Assembly (NCBI RefSeq): GCF_003605575.1 | Contig: NZ_QKNY01000018.1 | Coordinates: 556,637-620,636 of the forward strand | Source: Halonotius aquaticus | GTDB lineage: Archaea > Halobacteriota > Halobacteria > Halobacteriales > Haloferacaceae | Direction: 5' to 3' | DNA length: 64,000 bases | In this document: positions 26,980 through 35,735 of the stretch, piece after piece | How positions within the stretch are numbered: the stretch's first letter is position 1 | Layout: each line of letters starts with the position of its first letter | Notes under the pieces: generated by a model | The model's database searches: none | Seen by the model: only the letters and a program-made list of their open reading frames with translations | Told to the model about the DNA's origin: nothing | Translations under genes and position numbers: made by a program

Positions 26980-27657
26980 CTACTCGTCCGCGCGCAGCCG
27001 GTCGATCCGCTGGCCGAGCGGCGGCTGCACCTCGAAGTACGTGCGCCACGTCGCTCCCTCGGGATCGACGCCGCGGTGGTCGGCGACCGCCTCGAAGGCG
27101 TCGGCCAGCGCGTCGGCACCGACGCGATCGGCGGCCGCTCGATCCGCGCGGAACTGGAGTTGGCGGCCGATCCAGAAGAGGACGAGCGCGGTGAGCGCGA
27201 TGACGAACAGCCCGTTTGAAAACGCGATCAAGCCGCCGAACATCGCGGTGGCGACGCCGATGACAATTGCGGAGGCGAACGCGCGGTATTCGAGATAGAA
27301 GAGACGACCGCGCTGGGCTTCGGCCGTCAGCAGCGCGGTCGCCGTCGCGTCATCGAGAGAATCGAGAAAACCCTCGGTGAGCAATAACTGGCGGCGACCC
27401 GGGAGGCCGTGAAGCGAGATTTTGATCGACGACGGATCGGCCGTCTCGGAGATGTGGATCGCCGGCGGGTCGAGGTCGGCTGCCGCAAGCAACGCGTCGA
27501 GAGCATCCTGCTCGTCGGTCATCGGCGAGCGTGTCTCTCGAAGCGATAGCGACACTCGCGGGCCAAGGGCGGCCATCACCAGAAACAGGACGACAGCGGC
27601 GACGACGAACCACCACGGATCGATGGTTGCCTGTAATGGAGCAGCGACCGCAGTCAT
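26980..27657 (-). CDS. Degenerate M48 peptidase-like membrane protein
   Basis: A 225-residue protein with an N-terminal membrane segment (about 10-30) and a central hydrophobic hairpin (about 130-165). The segment LTEGFLDSLDDATATALLTAEAQRGRLFYLEYRAF aligns in form with HtpX/Ste24-like M48 proteases. The zinc motif HExxH is replaced by AEAQR, and the distal Glu motif reads LQFRADRAAADRVG. It is therefore unlikely to be an active protease. I chose the ATG at 27657; one nine codons upstream is possible. The far longer frame to 28056 crosses a palindromic intergenic block and is not credible. The C-terminal VQPPLGQRIDRLRA resembles the PP-RI motif ending many M48 domains. Confidence 0.68.
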   Translation of the reverse strand: MTAVAAPLQATIDPWWFVVAAVVLFLVMAALGPRVSLSLRETRSPMTDEQDALDALLAAADLDPPAIHISETADPSSIKISLHGLPGRRQLLLTEGFLDSLDDATATALLTAEAQRGRLFYLEYRAFASAIVIGVATAMFGGLIAFSNGLFVIALTALVLFWIGRQLQFRADRAAADRVGADALADAFEAVADHRGVDPEGATWRTYFEVQPPLGQRIDRLRADE

Positions 27658-27788
27658 ACACCCGACTGCGGCCGACGGCCCCATAGCGGTTCCGCTCCGC
27701 GTTCCCACCAGCAGCGGGGGAGTTCGTAAGGAGCAATCAAGCAGGTAGGTCGGCCAGCCAAGCAACCGACTTCCTGGCGGACTGAAAG

Positions 27789-27940
27789 GGCGAGGCTCTC
27801 TCGACGAACCCCGGCGTTGACGAGAGCGAAGCTCTCGTCCGCACACCAGAAATCGGAGATTTCTGGGGACGACGCAAGCACCGCAACGAGCGAAGCGAGT
27901 GAGGAGCGCAGCGAGCCGCGGGAGTCGAGAGAGCCGAGGG
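27789..27940. repeat. Palindrome-rich intergenic block upstream of hisG
   Basis: Within the 376-base gap between the M48-like gene and hisG, two strong hairpins stand out: GACGAGAGC-GAA-GCTCTCGTC (27819-27839) and CCAGAAATC-GGA-GATTTCTGG (27846-27866). They are bracketed by a 12-base inverted repeat GGCTCTCTCGAC (27794-27805) and its complement (27924-27935). A run of near-repeats (GAGCGAAGCGAGTGAGGAGCGCAGCGAGC) lies at about 27888-27916. A TATA-like GTATAGAG near 27990 probably serves hisG. No gene is seen in the gap. Confidence 0.6.
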
Positions 27941-28033
27941 CTTTCTACATCTACGGCCTTGAGACAACTGCGTAGCCGAAGACTGTCACGTATAGAGGGA
28001 AAGACAGTTGCCCCGTCACCGAGAGAAGCGAGT

Positions 28034-28879
28034 ATGCGCATCGCCGTGCCCAACAAGGGGCGCCTCCACGAGCCGACGGTGAAGCTACTCGAACGCGCCG
28101 GGCTGCGGATCGAAAACGGGGCCGACCGGAAGCTCTACGCCGAGACAGTCGATCCCGACGTGACCGTGCTGTTCGCCCGCGCCGCGGACATCCCCGAGTA
28201 CGTCGCCGACGGCGCGGCCGCCGTCGGGATCACCGGCCTCGATCAGGAACGCGAATCCGGCACCGATCTCGACGAACTGGTCGACCTGGAGTTCGGCCAG
28301 TGCCGACTCGTCCTCGCAGCTCCCGAAGACGGCGAGATCAGCGAACCCGAGCAGTTGGAAGACAAAACAGTTGCCACCGAGTTCCCGCGGATCACCCGCG
28401 AGTACTTCGAGGAGCAGGGGATCGACACCGACATCATCGAAGTCACGGGCGCGACCGAGTTGACGCCACACGTCGAGATGGCCGACGCTATCGTCGACAT
28501 CACCTCGACGGGAACGACGCTCGCGGTCAATCGCCTGGCGATCATCGACGAGGTGTTACAGAGTTCGGTGCGGCTGTTCGCCCGTCCCGAAACGGCCGAC
28601 GACGACAAAGTCCAGCAGCTTACGACTGCCTTCGAGTCGGTGCTGGCAGCCGACGACAAGCGGTACCTGATGATGAACGTCGCCAGCGAGGATCTGGAAG
28701 CCGTCAAGGACGTAATCCCCGGGCTCGGCGGGCCGACGGTGATGGATGTCGCCGGCAGCGACGATCTGGCGGTCCACGTCGTCGTCGATGAACGCGAAGT
28801 CTTCGAGGTCATCAACGACCTGAAAGCCGCGGGCGCGACCGGGATTCTCGTCACCGAGATCGAACGGCTCGTCGAATAG
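28034..28879 (+). CDS. hisG: ATP phosphoribosyltransferase, long form
   Basis: A 281-residue HisG, catalysing the first committed step of histidine synthesis (ATP plus PRPP). It has the N-terminal [23 protein letters not shown], the PRPP-binding segment [15 protein letters not shown], and a C-terminal ACT-like regulatory domain (residues 205-281, ending [19 protein letters not shown]). The enzyme is therefore the hexameric long form, feedback-inhibited by histidine and not dependent on HisZ. I chose the ATG at 28034; the upstream frame is palindromic non-coding sequence. Confidence 0.97.
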   Translation: MRIAVPNKGRLHEPTVKLLERAGLRIENGADRKLYAETVDPDVTVLFARAADIPEYVADGAAAVGITGLDQERESGTDLDELVDLEFGQCRLVLAAPEDGEISEPEQLEDKTVATEFPRITREYFEEQGIDTDIIEVTGATELTPHVEMADAIVDITSTGTTLAVNRLAIIDEVLQSSVRLFARPETADDDKVQQLTTAFESVLAADDKRYLMMNVASEDLEAVKDVIPGLGGPTVMDVAGSDDLAVHVVVDEREVFEVINDLKAAGATGILVTEIERLVE

Positions 28880-28905
28880 CTGCCGGAGCAGCTTACCGAC
28901 GGTGA

Positions 28906-29301
28906 TCAGGCCGGCGCGCTCAGATAGAGGATCACCGCTCCGCCAACGACCGCACCAAGGATGACGGTCACGATCGCGTGGATCGCGGTGATCAACGCGG
29001 TCGTCCGCCGCGGTTGGCGATAGAGCAGGTAGATCGCCCCAGCGTCGACTGCGAGGGCGAGCCCCACACCGAGGACGCTCGGCAGCGATAGAAGCGTCGT
29101 CACCGTCGAGATGATTGCGGGGCCGATGCCGACACCGAGTGCTTTGACGACGGCGACATCGCCAAGGACGTTCCGGGCCGCGAGATGGGCTGTCACCGAC
29201 AAAAACAGTGCTAACAGCCCAACTGTGCCGAGGACAGCCGTCGGGCTCGGGGATGTTTGCAGGGCGAGCGGGGCCGACACCGACGATCCAGCCACCGACA
29301 T
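28906..29301 (-). CDS. Hypothetical membrane protein
   Basis: A 131-residue hydrophobic protein with four likely transmembrane helices (about residues 18-38, 43-62, 68-86 and 98-125) and little soluble sequence. I chose the ATG at 29301 (MSVAGSSVSAPLALQ) over the longer frame to 29382, whose extra residues are polar and contain Cys and His of no evident role. No family is recognised. It converges with hisG and is followed upstream by another small membrane protein gene on the same strand. Confidence 0.6.
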   Translation of the reverse strand: MSVAGSSVSAPLALQTSPSPTAVLGTVGLLALFLSVTAHLAARNVLGDVAVVKALGVGIGPAIISTVTTLLSLPSVLGVGLALAVDAGAIYLLYRQPRRTTALITAIHAIVTVILGAVVGGAVILYLSAPA

Positions 29302-29393
29302 AGCTGTACACAGAGCCCGGGGGGTGTCGAATCTGTCGTTTGGCGACGCGATATGTGGCAACACTGGCACCCAGTGTTTCAACTGGAACAGAT

Positions 29394-29732
29394 TCAGTGT
29401 GAGTTCGCAGTGAGTCGGCGACTGCGGATGATCGCCCGCAGGTTCGACAGTGTCACGAGGATACCGATAGCCGCGACAACGATCGGAATCCCGACCGCGA
29501 TCGAACGGTCGGCGATGACGAGATAGCCCGCGAACGTGACCGCCAGCGTAGCGAGTTTGAGGACGGCAAAGCCGAGCGGCCCAGGCTGCCGCGAGAGGAG
29601 ACGGCTGACGACAGGGTTTGCCTCAACAACCGCGTACCGCCGGACAGCGACGACCGTTGTCACGTAGTCGCCGACGCCGTAGCAGAACACCGCAAGCAAC
29701 CACCACCCGAGGTCGACAGCGGGGAGTGCCAT
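29394..29732 (-). CDS. DUF5658-like membrane protein
   Basis: A 112-residue membrane protein with three transmembrane helices. The motif FCYGVGDYVTTVVAVRRYAVVEANPVVSRLL fits the DUF5658 family, where the D-x-x-T and E-x-N-P residues are conserved. The start is the ATG at 29732 (MALPAVDLGWW); an upstream extension to 29801 would run into the opposite gene's region. Function is unknown. It is divergent from trmG10. Confidence 0.65.
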   Translation of the reverse strand: MALPAVDLGWWLLAVFCYGVGDYVTTVVAVRRYAVVEANPVVSRLLSRQPGPLGFAVLKLATLAVTFAGYLVIADRSIAVGIPIVVAAIGILVTLSNLRAIIRSRRLTANSH

Positions 29733-29820
29733 ACACCGAGTGGCGGGCGAACCGACAAGAGCACACCGGGTTGGCAATGGCTGGGCCCCCGGAATCGACA
29801 CGCTGAAAGCCGATCTACGA

Positions 29821-30861
29821 GTGGATCGATGCGTGTACTGTCTGGAACTCGCCGGAGACGAGGACGCCTTCGCGGCCTGCGAGGCCGGGTCGGCTGGGAG
29901 TGCCGTCGCGGTCGTCGCCGGCGGGGTAGCGACGGCCCGCGGGATCGACCCCGCGGGCGTCCGGCGGCTCGCCTACACGCATGCGGCCAGCGAACTTATT
30001 GGAAAAACCGACGCCGATATCGAGGCCGCGGTGGCCGCGCTCCGCGCAGCGAAGATCGACCGCGAGGGCTCGGTCGCGGTTCGGGCCCGCGACGTGCGAA
30101 GCCAAACAGGCGTCAGCACGCAGGCGGCCGAACGGCAGCTCGGCGGCGTTCTCGTCGATCGCGGGTTTGAGGTGGATCTCGACGATCCCGACCACGAACT
30201 GCGGGTGTTGTTCGCCGGCAGCAACGATACGAACGACGCGGACGAGACGAACGGCGACGCCTGCTGTCTCCTCGGCTGGCTCGCCGTCGAGAGCCGGCGG
30301 GACTACGGCGAGCGCCAACCCACGGATCGACCCTTTGTCCAGCCTGGGAGTATGGCTCCCTTAGACGCCCGCGCGCTCGTGAACATCGCGGGTGCCGGCT
30401 CGGGAACCACGGTCGTCGATCCGATGTGCGGCACCGGCGGGCTGCTGTTAGAGGCCGGCCTCGTCGGCAGCGACGTAGTCGGTATCGACGCCCAATGGAA
30501 GATGGCCCGTGGGAGCCGGGAGAATCTGGCCGCACTGCGCGAGACGGCTGGCGAGGAGTTCGACGGCGACATCAGCGTGCTCCGTGGCGACGCGACCGCG
30601 CTTCCGCTTGTCGACGACATGGCCGACGCAGTCGTCTTCGACGCCCCCTACGGCCGCCAATCAAAGATCGCCCGCCACGAGTTGGGCGACCTCGTTGGCG
30701 GCGCGCTACGGGAAGCGCGCCGGATCGCCCCGCAGGCGGTCGTCGTCGCCGACAGATCGTGGGACGATGCCGCACAGGAAGCGGGGTGGACAGTCGAACG
30801 GCGGTTCGAACGCCGGGTTCATGGCTCGTTGGTGCGGCACGTCCACGTACTGTCCGGTTAG
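29821..30861 (+). CDS. trmG10: tRNA (guanine-10-N2)-methyltransferase
   Basis: About 346 residues. An N-terminal THUMP-containing region (residues 1-145) binds tRNA. A Rossmann methyltransferase domain follows, with motif I VVDPMCGTGGLLLEAGL, an Asp in VVGIDAQWKMARGS and the catalytic-type motif VFDAPYGRQSK, close to the D-P-P-Y of N2-guanine methyltransferases with Ala for the first Pro. It would make m2G/m22G at position 10 of tRNAs. No ATG fits the N-terminus. GTG at 29821 or 29833 places the conserved CVYCLELAGDEDAF segment at the start, and GTG 29740 is a longer option. Confidence 0.85.
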   Translation: MDRCVYCLELAGDEDAFAACEAGSAGSAVAVVAGGVATARGIDPAGVRRLAYTHAASELIGKTDADIEAAVAALRAAKIDREGSVAVRARDVRSQTGVSTQAAERQLGGVLVDRGFEVDLDDPDHELRVLFAGSNDTNDADETNGDACCLLGWLAVESRRDYGERQPTDRPFVQPGSMAPLDARALVNIAGAGSGTTVVDPMCGTGGLLLEAGLVGSDVVGIDAQWKMARGSRENLAALRETAGEEFDGDISVLRGDATALPLVDDMADAVVFDAPYGRQSKIARHELGDLVGGALREARRIAPQAVVVADRSWDDAAQEAGWTVERRFERRVHGSLVRHVHVLSG

Positions 30862-30875
30862 CCGATCTTCTCCGG

Positions 30876-31880
30876 TTAGATCATCCCGGCGACGGCCTGC
30901 CTGATTGATAATCCCTCCTCGACGACATCCCGGCGGTAGTGCATGTACACGGCCCCCAGCGGCGGCTGGATAATATAGGCCAAGGCGATCGGGAGCACAG
31001 CCTCGGTCGGAAGGCTGTCGCTGGCGACAACGATCGCCACAGCGATCGAGAGGTTCCGCATGCTCGTCACGTACACCAGCGAGATGCCAAGCTCATCGGA
31101 CAACAGCAGGCGGCCAAGTCCCGCACCCACAGCCAAGATCACGGCGTAGAACGCGAGCAACGGGATGATCGTGGTCGCGGAGGTCACAGGATCCGAAAGG
31201 ATTGAGGCCGACCGCATTGTCATCGCGATAAAGACGATCAACATCACACCCAGCGAGCTCAGCCCACCAAACACGGGTTTGAGTCGCTTGAGCCCGTCCG
31301 ACTTGTATCGACGGAGTAGCCACCACCGGGTGGCCGTCCCGGCGATCATCGGCCCGACGATCACGGTTGCAAGCTGCCGGTAGAGGGCTGCTGGTTCGAA
31401 TCCGACACTGCCGGGCACCAGCAGCGACAGATACGCCGGGAGGATGGCGATCGCCGCCAGCAGATTCACCGACATAGCGACTAAGGCGGATTCCAGATCA
31501 CCGCCGGCCAGTCCGGTCCAGGCGGCGGTCATCCCCGAAGACGGGATCAGCGCGATGAAGTATAAACCGATCGTATAGCCGACCGAGCCGGCAAAAAACA
31601 GCCGGCCGAGGCCGACCGCCACCAGCGGCGCGAACACGAAGTTGAGCAGCAGGCTGAGGCTGACAACCTTTGCGTGCGTTCGCACATAGAGGATCTCTCG
31701 GAGATCGATGTTGATCATCATCGGGTAGATCATCAGGAATAAGACGGGCACCACCGCTGATCGCAGCAGGCTCTTGATATCGCCCCCGACGATCTGACCG
31801 AACGCGAGACCGCCGACCAGCGAGGCGATGACAACGTAGATCAGATTCTGTTTCAGGGTGATGAGGAAGGAGCGGATCAT
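30876..31880 (-). CDS. ACR3/BASS-family transporter lacking the key cysteine
   Basis: A 334-residue protein with about ten transmembrane helices. FLMIYPMMINIDLREI and the IPSSGMTAAWTGLAGGDLESALVAMSVN region match the form of ACR3 arsenite exporters. The essential Cys of the fourth helix (in ACR3 a P-C-T/S motif) is Ser 114 here, so arsenite transport is doubtful. It may move another anion or organic acid. I chose the ATG at 31880 (MIRSFLITLKQN); the longer frame starts at TTG. No arsR or arsenate reductase is nearby. Confidence 0.8.
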   Translation of the reverse strand: MIRSFLITLKQNLIYVVIASLVGGLAFGQIVGGDIKSLLRSAVVPVLFLMIYPMMINIDLREILYVRTHAKVVSLSLLLNFVFAPLVAVGLGRLFFAGSVGYTIGLYFIALIPSSGMTAAWTGLAGGDLESALVAMSVNLLAAIAILPAYLSLLVPGSVGFEPAALYRQLATVIVGPMIAGTATRWWLLRRYKSDGLKRLKPVFGGLSSLGVMLIVFIAMTMRSASILSDPVTSATTIIPLLAFYAVILAVGAGLGRLLLSDELGISLVYVTSMRNLSIAVAIVVASDSLPTEAVLPIALAYIIQPPLGAVYMHYRRDVVEEGLSIRQAVAGMI

Positions 31881-32158
31881 GGCTGCCTCCGACCGATGAT
31901 CGGCTGAGAGTCGTTCATACCCATTAGTTGTGCCTGTATTATACAAAACTATCGATCGGGGAGAGAAACAATAACTAATTAACGGCTTTCAATACTGGTT
32001 TCATCGGCTAAAACCGACTGTGTCGAGATATAGAATAGTGTTTTTAGGACACTAATATCGCCCGGTGTCGTTCGCTCATAAGCGGTTGGTGGTGTTCTGT
32101 AACCGCCGGAGCAGTCGGGATCCACCCCGTTTAAGCCGACGGCTGGCCGAGTGCGCGT

Positions 32159-32680
32159 ATGACCAATCAGGCACTCATCGATGCCTTACGCGACGCCGAC
32201 GCCGTGCAGTACGGCGAGTTCGAACTCTCCCATGGTGGCACCAGCGACTACTACGTCGACAAATACCTCTTCGAGACCAACCCGCAGTGTTTGGAGCTGA
32301 TTTCGGCGGCCTTCGCTGCCGAAATTGACGAACCAAAGCTCGCCGGTGTCGCCCTCGGTGCGGTTCCCCTGGTCGCGGTGACGGCCGTCGAAACCGGTCG
32401 CCCCTACGTGATCGCCCGCAAACAGGCCAAGGAGTACGGCACCGGTAACCGAATTGAGGGACGGCTGGACGAGGGCGAGGAGGTCGTCGTACTGGAAGAT
32501 ATTGCAACAACTGGTACCTCGGCAGTCGAAGCCGCCGAAGCACTGCGCGAGGCCGGCGCGGTGGTAAATCGGGTGCTCGTCGTCGTTGATCGCGAGGAAG
32601 GTGCGGCCGAGACGCTGGCGGAGCATGATCTCGAACTTGACGCGCTCGTGACCGCGAGCGAGTTACTGGCCGATCAGTAG
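32159..32680 (+). CDS. pyrE: Orotate phosphoribosyltransferase
   Basis: A 173-residue enzyme converting orotate and PRPP to OMP in pyrimidine synthesis. The PRPP-binding loop [25 protein letters not shown] and the orotate segment [16 protein letters not shown] are clear, and the length is normal for archaea. The upstream 278-base gap is AT-rich and probably contains its promoter. pyrD is elsewhere in the window, so the pathway is dispersed. Loss of this gene is a well-known basis of uracil auxotrophy in haloarchaea. Confidence 0.96.
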   Translation: MTNQALIDALRDADAVQYGEFELSHGGTSDYYVDKYLFETNPQCLELISAAFAAEIDEPKLAGVALGAVPLVAVTAVETGRPYVIARKQAKEYGTGNRIEGRLDEGEEVVVLEDIATTGTSAVEAAEALREAGAVVNRVLVVVDREEGAAETLAEHDLELDALVTASELLADQ

Positions 32681-32720
32681 TCGGCAGCGGTCAACAGTAG
32701 CCGGCAGCGGTCAACAGTAG
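32681..32720 (+). repeat. Two-copy tandem 20-base repeat after pyrE
   Basis: The sequence (T/C)CGGCAGCGGTCAACAGTAG occurs twice in direct succession, immediately after the pyrE stop and before the convergent DUF373 stop. Copies differ only in the first base. It looks like a recent slippage duplication in a terminator-adjacent spacer. Confidence 0.7.
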
Positions 32721-32724
32721 CTAA

Positions 32725-33840
32725 TCAGGCTGGCTCCGGTGTCGCCGGATACCGGGATTCGACGACCGCGAAGGTGAGCGTGCTGAGGACGCCCAACAGC
32801 GTCCCGACGGTGAGCGCGATCGCCAGATCCGGGAGCGTGAAGGCGGCGATCCCGGCGATATCCGGGAGGAAGAACCCCGACAGTCCGTAGAGGACGATGG
32901 CGATGGCGACGACGTAGAACGGCGCGTTGAGATACCGCCACCGGAAGCGGTCGGCGAGATACTCGTCGGTGACCTGGCCGAGGCTGCTGGTGATCCCGGC
33001 GGCCGCAAACCACTGGACTGAGCCGTGAACGAAAGCTGCCGCTGTGGTCACAATCGTGGGCGTGTCGCTGCCGGTCGGGGTGACTGTTTCGACCAAGGAG
33101 ACACCCTGGACGCCGCCGACGATGACGAGCGCGAGGGCGACGACGTAGGTGATCAGCGTCGCCCGACCGGCGTACAGCCCGTTGCGGATCCGGTCGGCCG
33201 TCGCATCGATGCTATCCTCCAACCCGAGCCCGCGAAACAGGGTGTAGAGCCCCAAGAGTGCCGACAAGAGGCCGAGGAGAACCGCGCCAGCGACATCGAA
33301 CGCGCCGGCGATGACGACCATCGGGTAAATGAGGAGGAGAATCCCGAGCGGGACGAGGATCGTCCCGCGGGTCTCGGGGTCGGCCAACACCTGCTTGATC
33401 GTGTAGTACATCGATTCGAGGTTTTGGGCCTGCCGGACGACGACACGCTGGACGCCGTCGATCGGCATCCGCGAGCGAATGATCGGGATCACCGACTCGT
33501 CTTGGGCCCCGTCGGTGATGACGATCGCGCTGACCTCTTCGCCGGTCTGGAGGCCCGCCAGCACCGTATCGATCTCGTCGCCGATAGTTCGGTTAGCGGT
33601 GACATCGTTGCCCTCGACGCCGGTGACGACGGCGACCTCGACGGCCTCGTCGTCCTCGGCCTGCAGGGAGTCGTATGTCGAGAGCCCCTGGAACATGACG
33701 TTGAGATCGGAGTCCTCCGGATCGACCGTCGCCAAGGCGATGGCGGCCTCCCGAACCGCATCGCTGCCGACGACCGGGGTGTCGATGTCGGTCTTCCGGC
33801 CGACATCATCGTCGAGGTCGATACAGAGGACGAGCAGCAT
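32725..33840 (-). CDS. DUF373 family membrane protein
   Basis: A 371-residue archaeal protein. The soluble N-terminal part (residues 1-145) begins MLLVLCIDLDDDVGRKTDIDTPVVG and contains GEEVSAIVITDGAQDESVIPIIRSRM, typical of DUF373. The C-terminal half has seven to eight transmembrane helices. The family is widespread in archaea with no established biochemical role. The N-terminal domain looks nucleotide- or metal-binding from its acidic LCIDLDDD motif. It converges with pyrE. Confidence 0.85.
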   Translation of the reverse strand: MLLVLCIDLDDDVGRKTDIDTPVVGSDAVREAAIALATVDPEDSDLNVMFQGLSTYDSLQAEDDEAVEVAVVTGVEGNDVTANRTIGDEIDTVLAGLQTGEEVSAIVITDGAQDESVIPIIRSRMPIDGVQRVVVRQAQNLESMYYTIKQVLADPETRGTILVPLGILLLIYPMVVIAGAFDVAGAVLLGLLSALLGLYTLFRGLGLEDSIDATADRIRNGLYAGRATLITYVVALALVIVGGVQGVSLVETVTPTGSDTPTIVTTAAAFVHGSVQWFAAAGITSSLGQVTDEYLADRFRWRYLNAPFYVVAIAIVLYGLSGFFLPDIAGIAAFTLPDLAIALTVGTLLGVLSTLTFAVVESRYPATPEPA

Positions 33841-33912
33841 GCATACGAAGGTACGCGAGCGACCGGTTAAGACTTTTCTGGGGGGAAGCGAGCGCCGCGG
33901 GTTGTCACCGAG

Positions 33913-34572
33913 TTAGGCGGTGTGTTCGACGCCGCCGAGAAGCGCGTTGATCGCGTCGGTGTCGTCGATCCGGCGGGGGTGAACGCCGAAGCAGACGACG
34001 AAATCCTCGCCGACGGGGACAGCGTTGGTGATATGAAGCGTGAGTTCGAGTTCGATGTCGGCCTCGGTGAACCGCCCCTCGGCACGGTAACGAACAACCT
34101 CGACAGAGTCGCCGAGATGATCGACCGAGCGGGTACTGTCGCGTTCAACGTTACCGAGTTGATCGTACCGATCCTGGATCATGGCGACGAGATCGTCGGT
34201 CGACATGTCGGCAACGGGGTTGAACGCCTCGCCGAGGAGTTCGACCTTCGGCGTCGAGAGAACCGTAAACGTCGCCCAGCGGTACTCCTGGCCGAGAATC
34301 GAGAATCCGCGGTCGTACTCAGTGATCTTGTTGGTGACATCGACATCGCGGCGCTGGCCTGCAGCCTCGAATGTCCGGGTGATCGTATCTTCGGTGCGGC
34401 TCGATTCGGTGTAGCGACTTTCCGCAAGCGTTGCTTCGCCGACGATAGCGCGGTCAGCCTCGAAACTGAGCGACTCGTTGCCGAGGGCGAAATCGAGGGC
34501 GGAACAGCCGGCCAGCGAGGCGAGACCGAGAGTACCGGAGCCCGCAAGCAGCCGACGACGTGTGGAATCCAT
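33913..34572 (-). CDS. Tat-exported lipoprotein, hypothetical
   Basis: A 219-residue protein. MDSTRRRLLAGSGTLGLASLAGC carries a twin-arginine signal and a lipobox ending in Cys 23, so it should be anchored outside the membrane by lipid. The mature part is mainly beta with a repeated Glu/Thr-rich pattern and resembles haloarchaeal DUF6517-type proteins. I chose the ATG at 34572; the open frame continues far upstream only as a shadow of the radical SAM gene on the other strand. Function unknown. Confidence 0.72.
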   Translation of the reverse strand: MDSTRRRLLAGSGTLGLASLAGCSALDFALGNESLSFEADRAIVGEATLAESRYTESSRTEDTITRTFEAAGQRRDVDVTNKITEYDRGFSILGQEYRWATFTVLSTPKVELLGEAFNPVADMSTDDLVAMIQDRYDQLGNVERDSTRSVDHLGDSVEVVRYRAEGRFTEADIELELTLHITNAVPVGEDFVVCFGVHPRRIDDTDAINALLGGVEHTA

Positions 34573-34716
34573 GGTCGAGAGTGGGCGTGACGGCGGATAA
34601 ACGGCAGGGCAACCCAGCAAGACGAAGAGCGGAAATCCCAGCGTGACACCGGTTTTCATTACGCGCTCGGCGTTTCGGACGGTTTTTGTGGTGGGGAACG
34701 ATATACTGGGTAACTG

Positions 34717-35712
34717 ATGATCTCCAAAGGCTGCGAACAGTGTGCCAAAGGCGGGAAGATGGTGCTTTTCGTCTACGGCTACTGTGACCAGCGGGATTGT
34801 TTCTACTGTCCGCTTGGGGAAAACCGCAAGAACGTCACCGACGTCTACGCCAACGAACGCCTCGTCGAAAACGACGAGGACATCATCGAGGAGGCCCACC
34901 GGATGGACGCGCTGGGCACCTCCATTACCGGTGGTGAACCGCAGGAAGCGATGGAGAAAACCTGTCGCTATCTTCGCATGCTGAAAGACGAATTTGGGGA
35001 AGACCACCACACCCACCTCTACACCGGGATTACGGGCGGCCGCGAGAACATGCGGCGACTCTCGGAGGCCGGCCTCGACGAGATTCGGTTCCACCCACCG
35101 TACGAGCAGTGGGGCGAGTTGCATGGTACTGAGTGGGAAGAGATTCTGCATATCGCTCGCGAGGAGGGGATGACACCGGCCTTTGAGATTCCCGGTATCC
35201 GTGCCGAAGAAGAGTTCCTCGAGTTTCTCGACGAGGGCGCGGCCGAGTTCTGCAACATCAACGAGTTCGAGATGAGCGACGGGAACTACCGTCGAATGCA
35301 GGAGAAAGGATACGAACTCCAGGACGGCCACATGTCCGCCGTCGACGGCTCGAAAGAAGAGATCCTGGAGACGATGGGCGACCACGAACGCGTCTACTTC
35401 TGTACGAGCGTCTTCAAGGACGCCGCCCAACACCGCAACCGACTGAAGCGGATGGCCCGCGTCATCGGCCGTGAGTTCGACGAGATCACCGACGATGGCA
35501 CCCTCGTCTACGGGAAAACATGGGAGCCCGAGGCTCGACTGGAAGAACTCGGGGTTCCCGAGGAGTTCTACACCGTCAAATCGGATCACGTCGAGTTGGC
35601 GTGGTGGCTACTCGAAGAGATGGTCGAAGACGGTGATGTGAGCGACGGCGAGATCGTCGAGCAGTATCCGACCGTCGACGGAACGGTCGTCGAGCGGACA
35701 CCGCTGGCGTAG
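34717..35712 (+). CDS. Radical SAM protein with CX4CX2C cluster motif
   Basis: A 331-residue radical SAM enzyme related to archaeal pyruvate-formate-lyase-activase-like proteins of the COG2108 group. The cluster motif reads YGYCDQRDCFYCPLG, i.e. C-x4-C-x2-C rather than the usual C-x3-C-x2-C. Upstream is the pair CEQC at residues 6-9, and the SAM-binding SITGGEP motif follows near residue 70. The barrel continues to about residue 250, with a C-terminal region rich in Glu. Substrate unknown. It stands alone between a lipoprotein gene and the Zn-ribbon operon. Confidence 0.85.
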   Translation: MISKGCEQCAKGGKMVLFVYGYCDQRDCFYCPLGENRKNVTDVYANERLVENDEDIIEEAHRMDALGTSITGGEPQEAMEKTCRYLRMLKDEFGEDHHTHLYTGITGGRENMRRLSEAGLDEIRFHPPYEQWGELHGTEWEEILHIAREEGMTPAFEIPGIRAEEEFLEFLDEGAAEFCNINEFEMSDGNYRRMQEKGYELQDGHMSAVDGSKEEILETMGDHERVYFCTSVFKDAAQHRNRLKRMARVIGREFDEITDDGTLVYGKTWEPEARLEELGVPEEFYTVKSDHVELAWWLLEEMVEDGDVSDGEIVEQYPTVDGTVVERTPLA

Positions 35713-35735
35713 CAACCGACTGTTTCTGTTAGCGA

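Noticed and set aside
33913..35589. Fusion of the lipoprotein to a 330-residue N-terminal domain
   Set aside because: The extension is antisense to the radical SAM gene. The Tat signal and lipobox at 34572 show where the protein starts.
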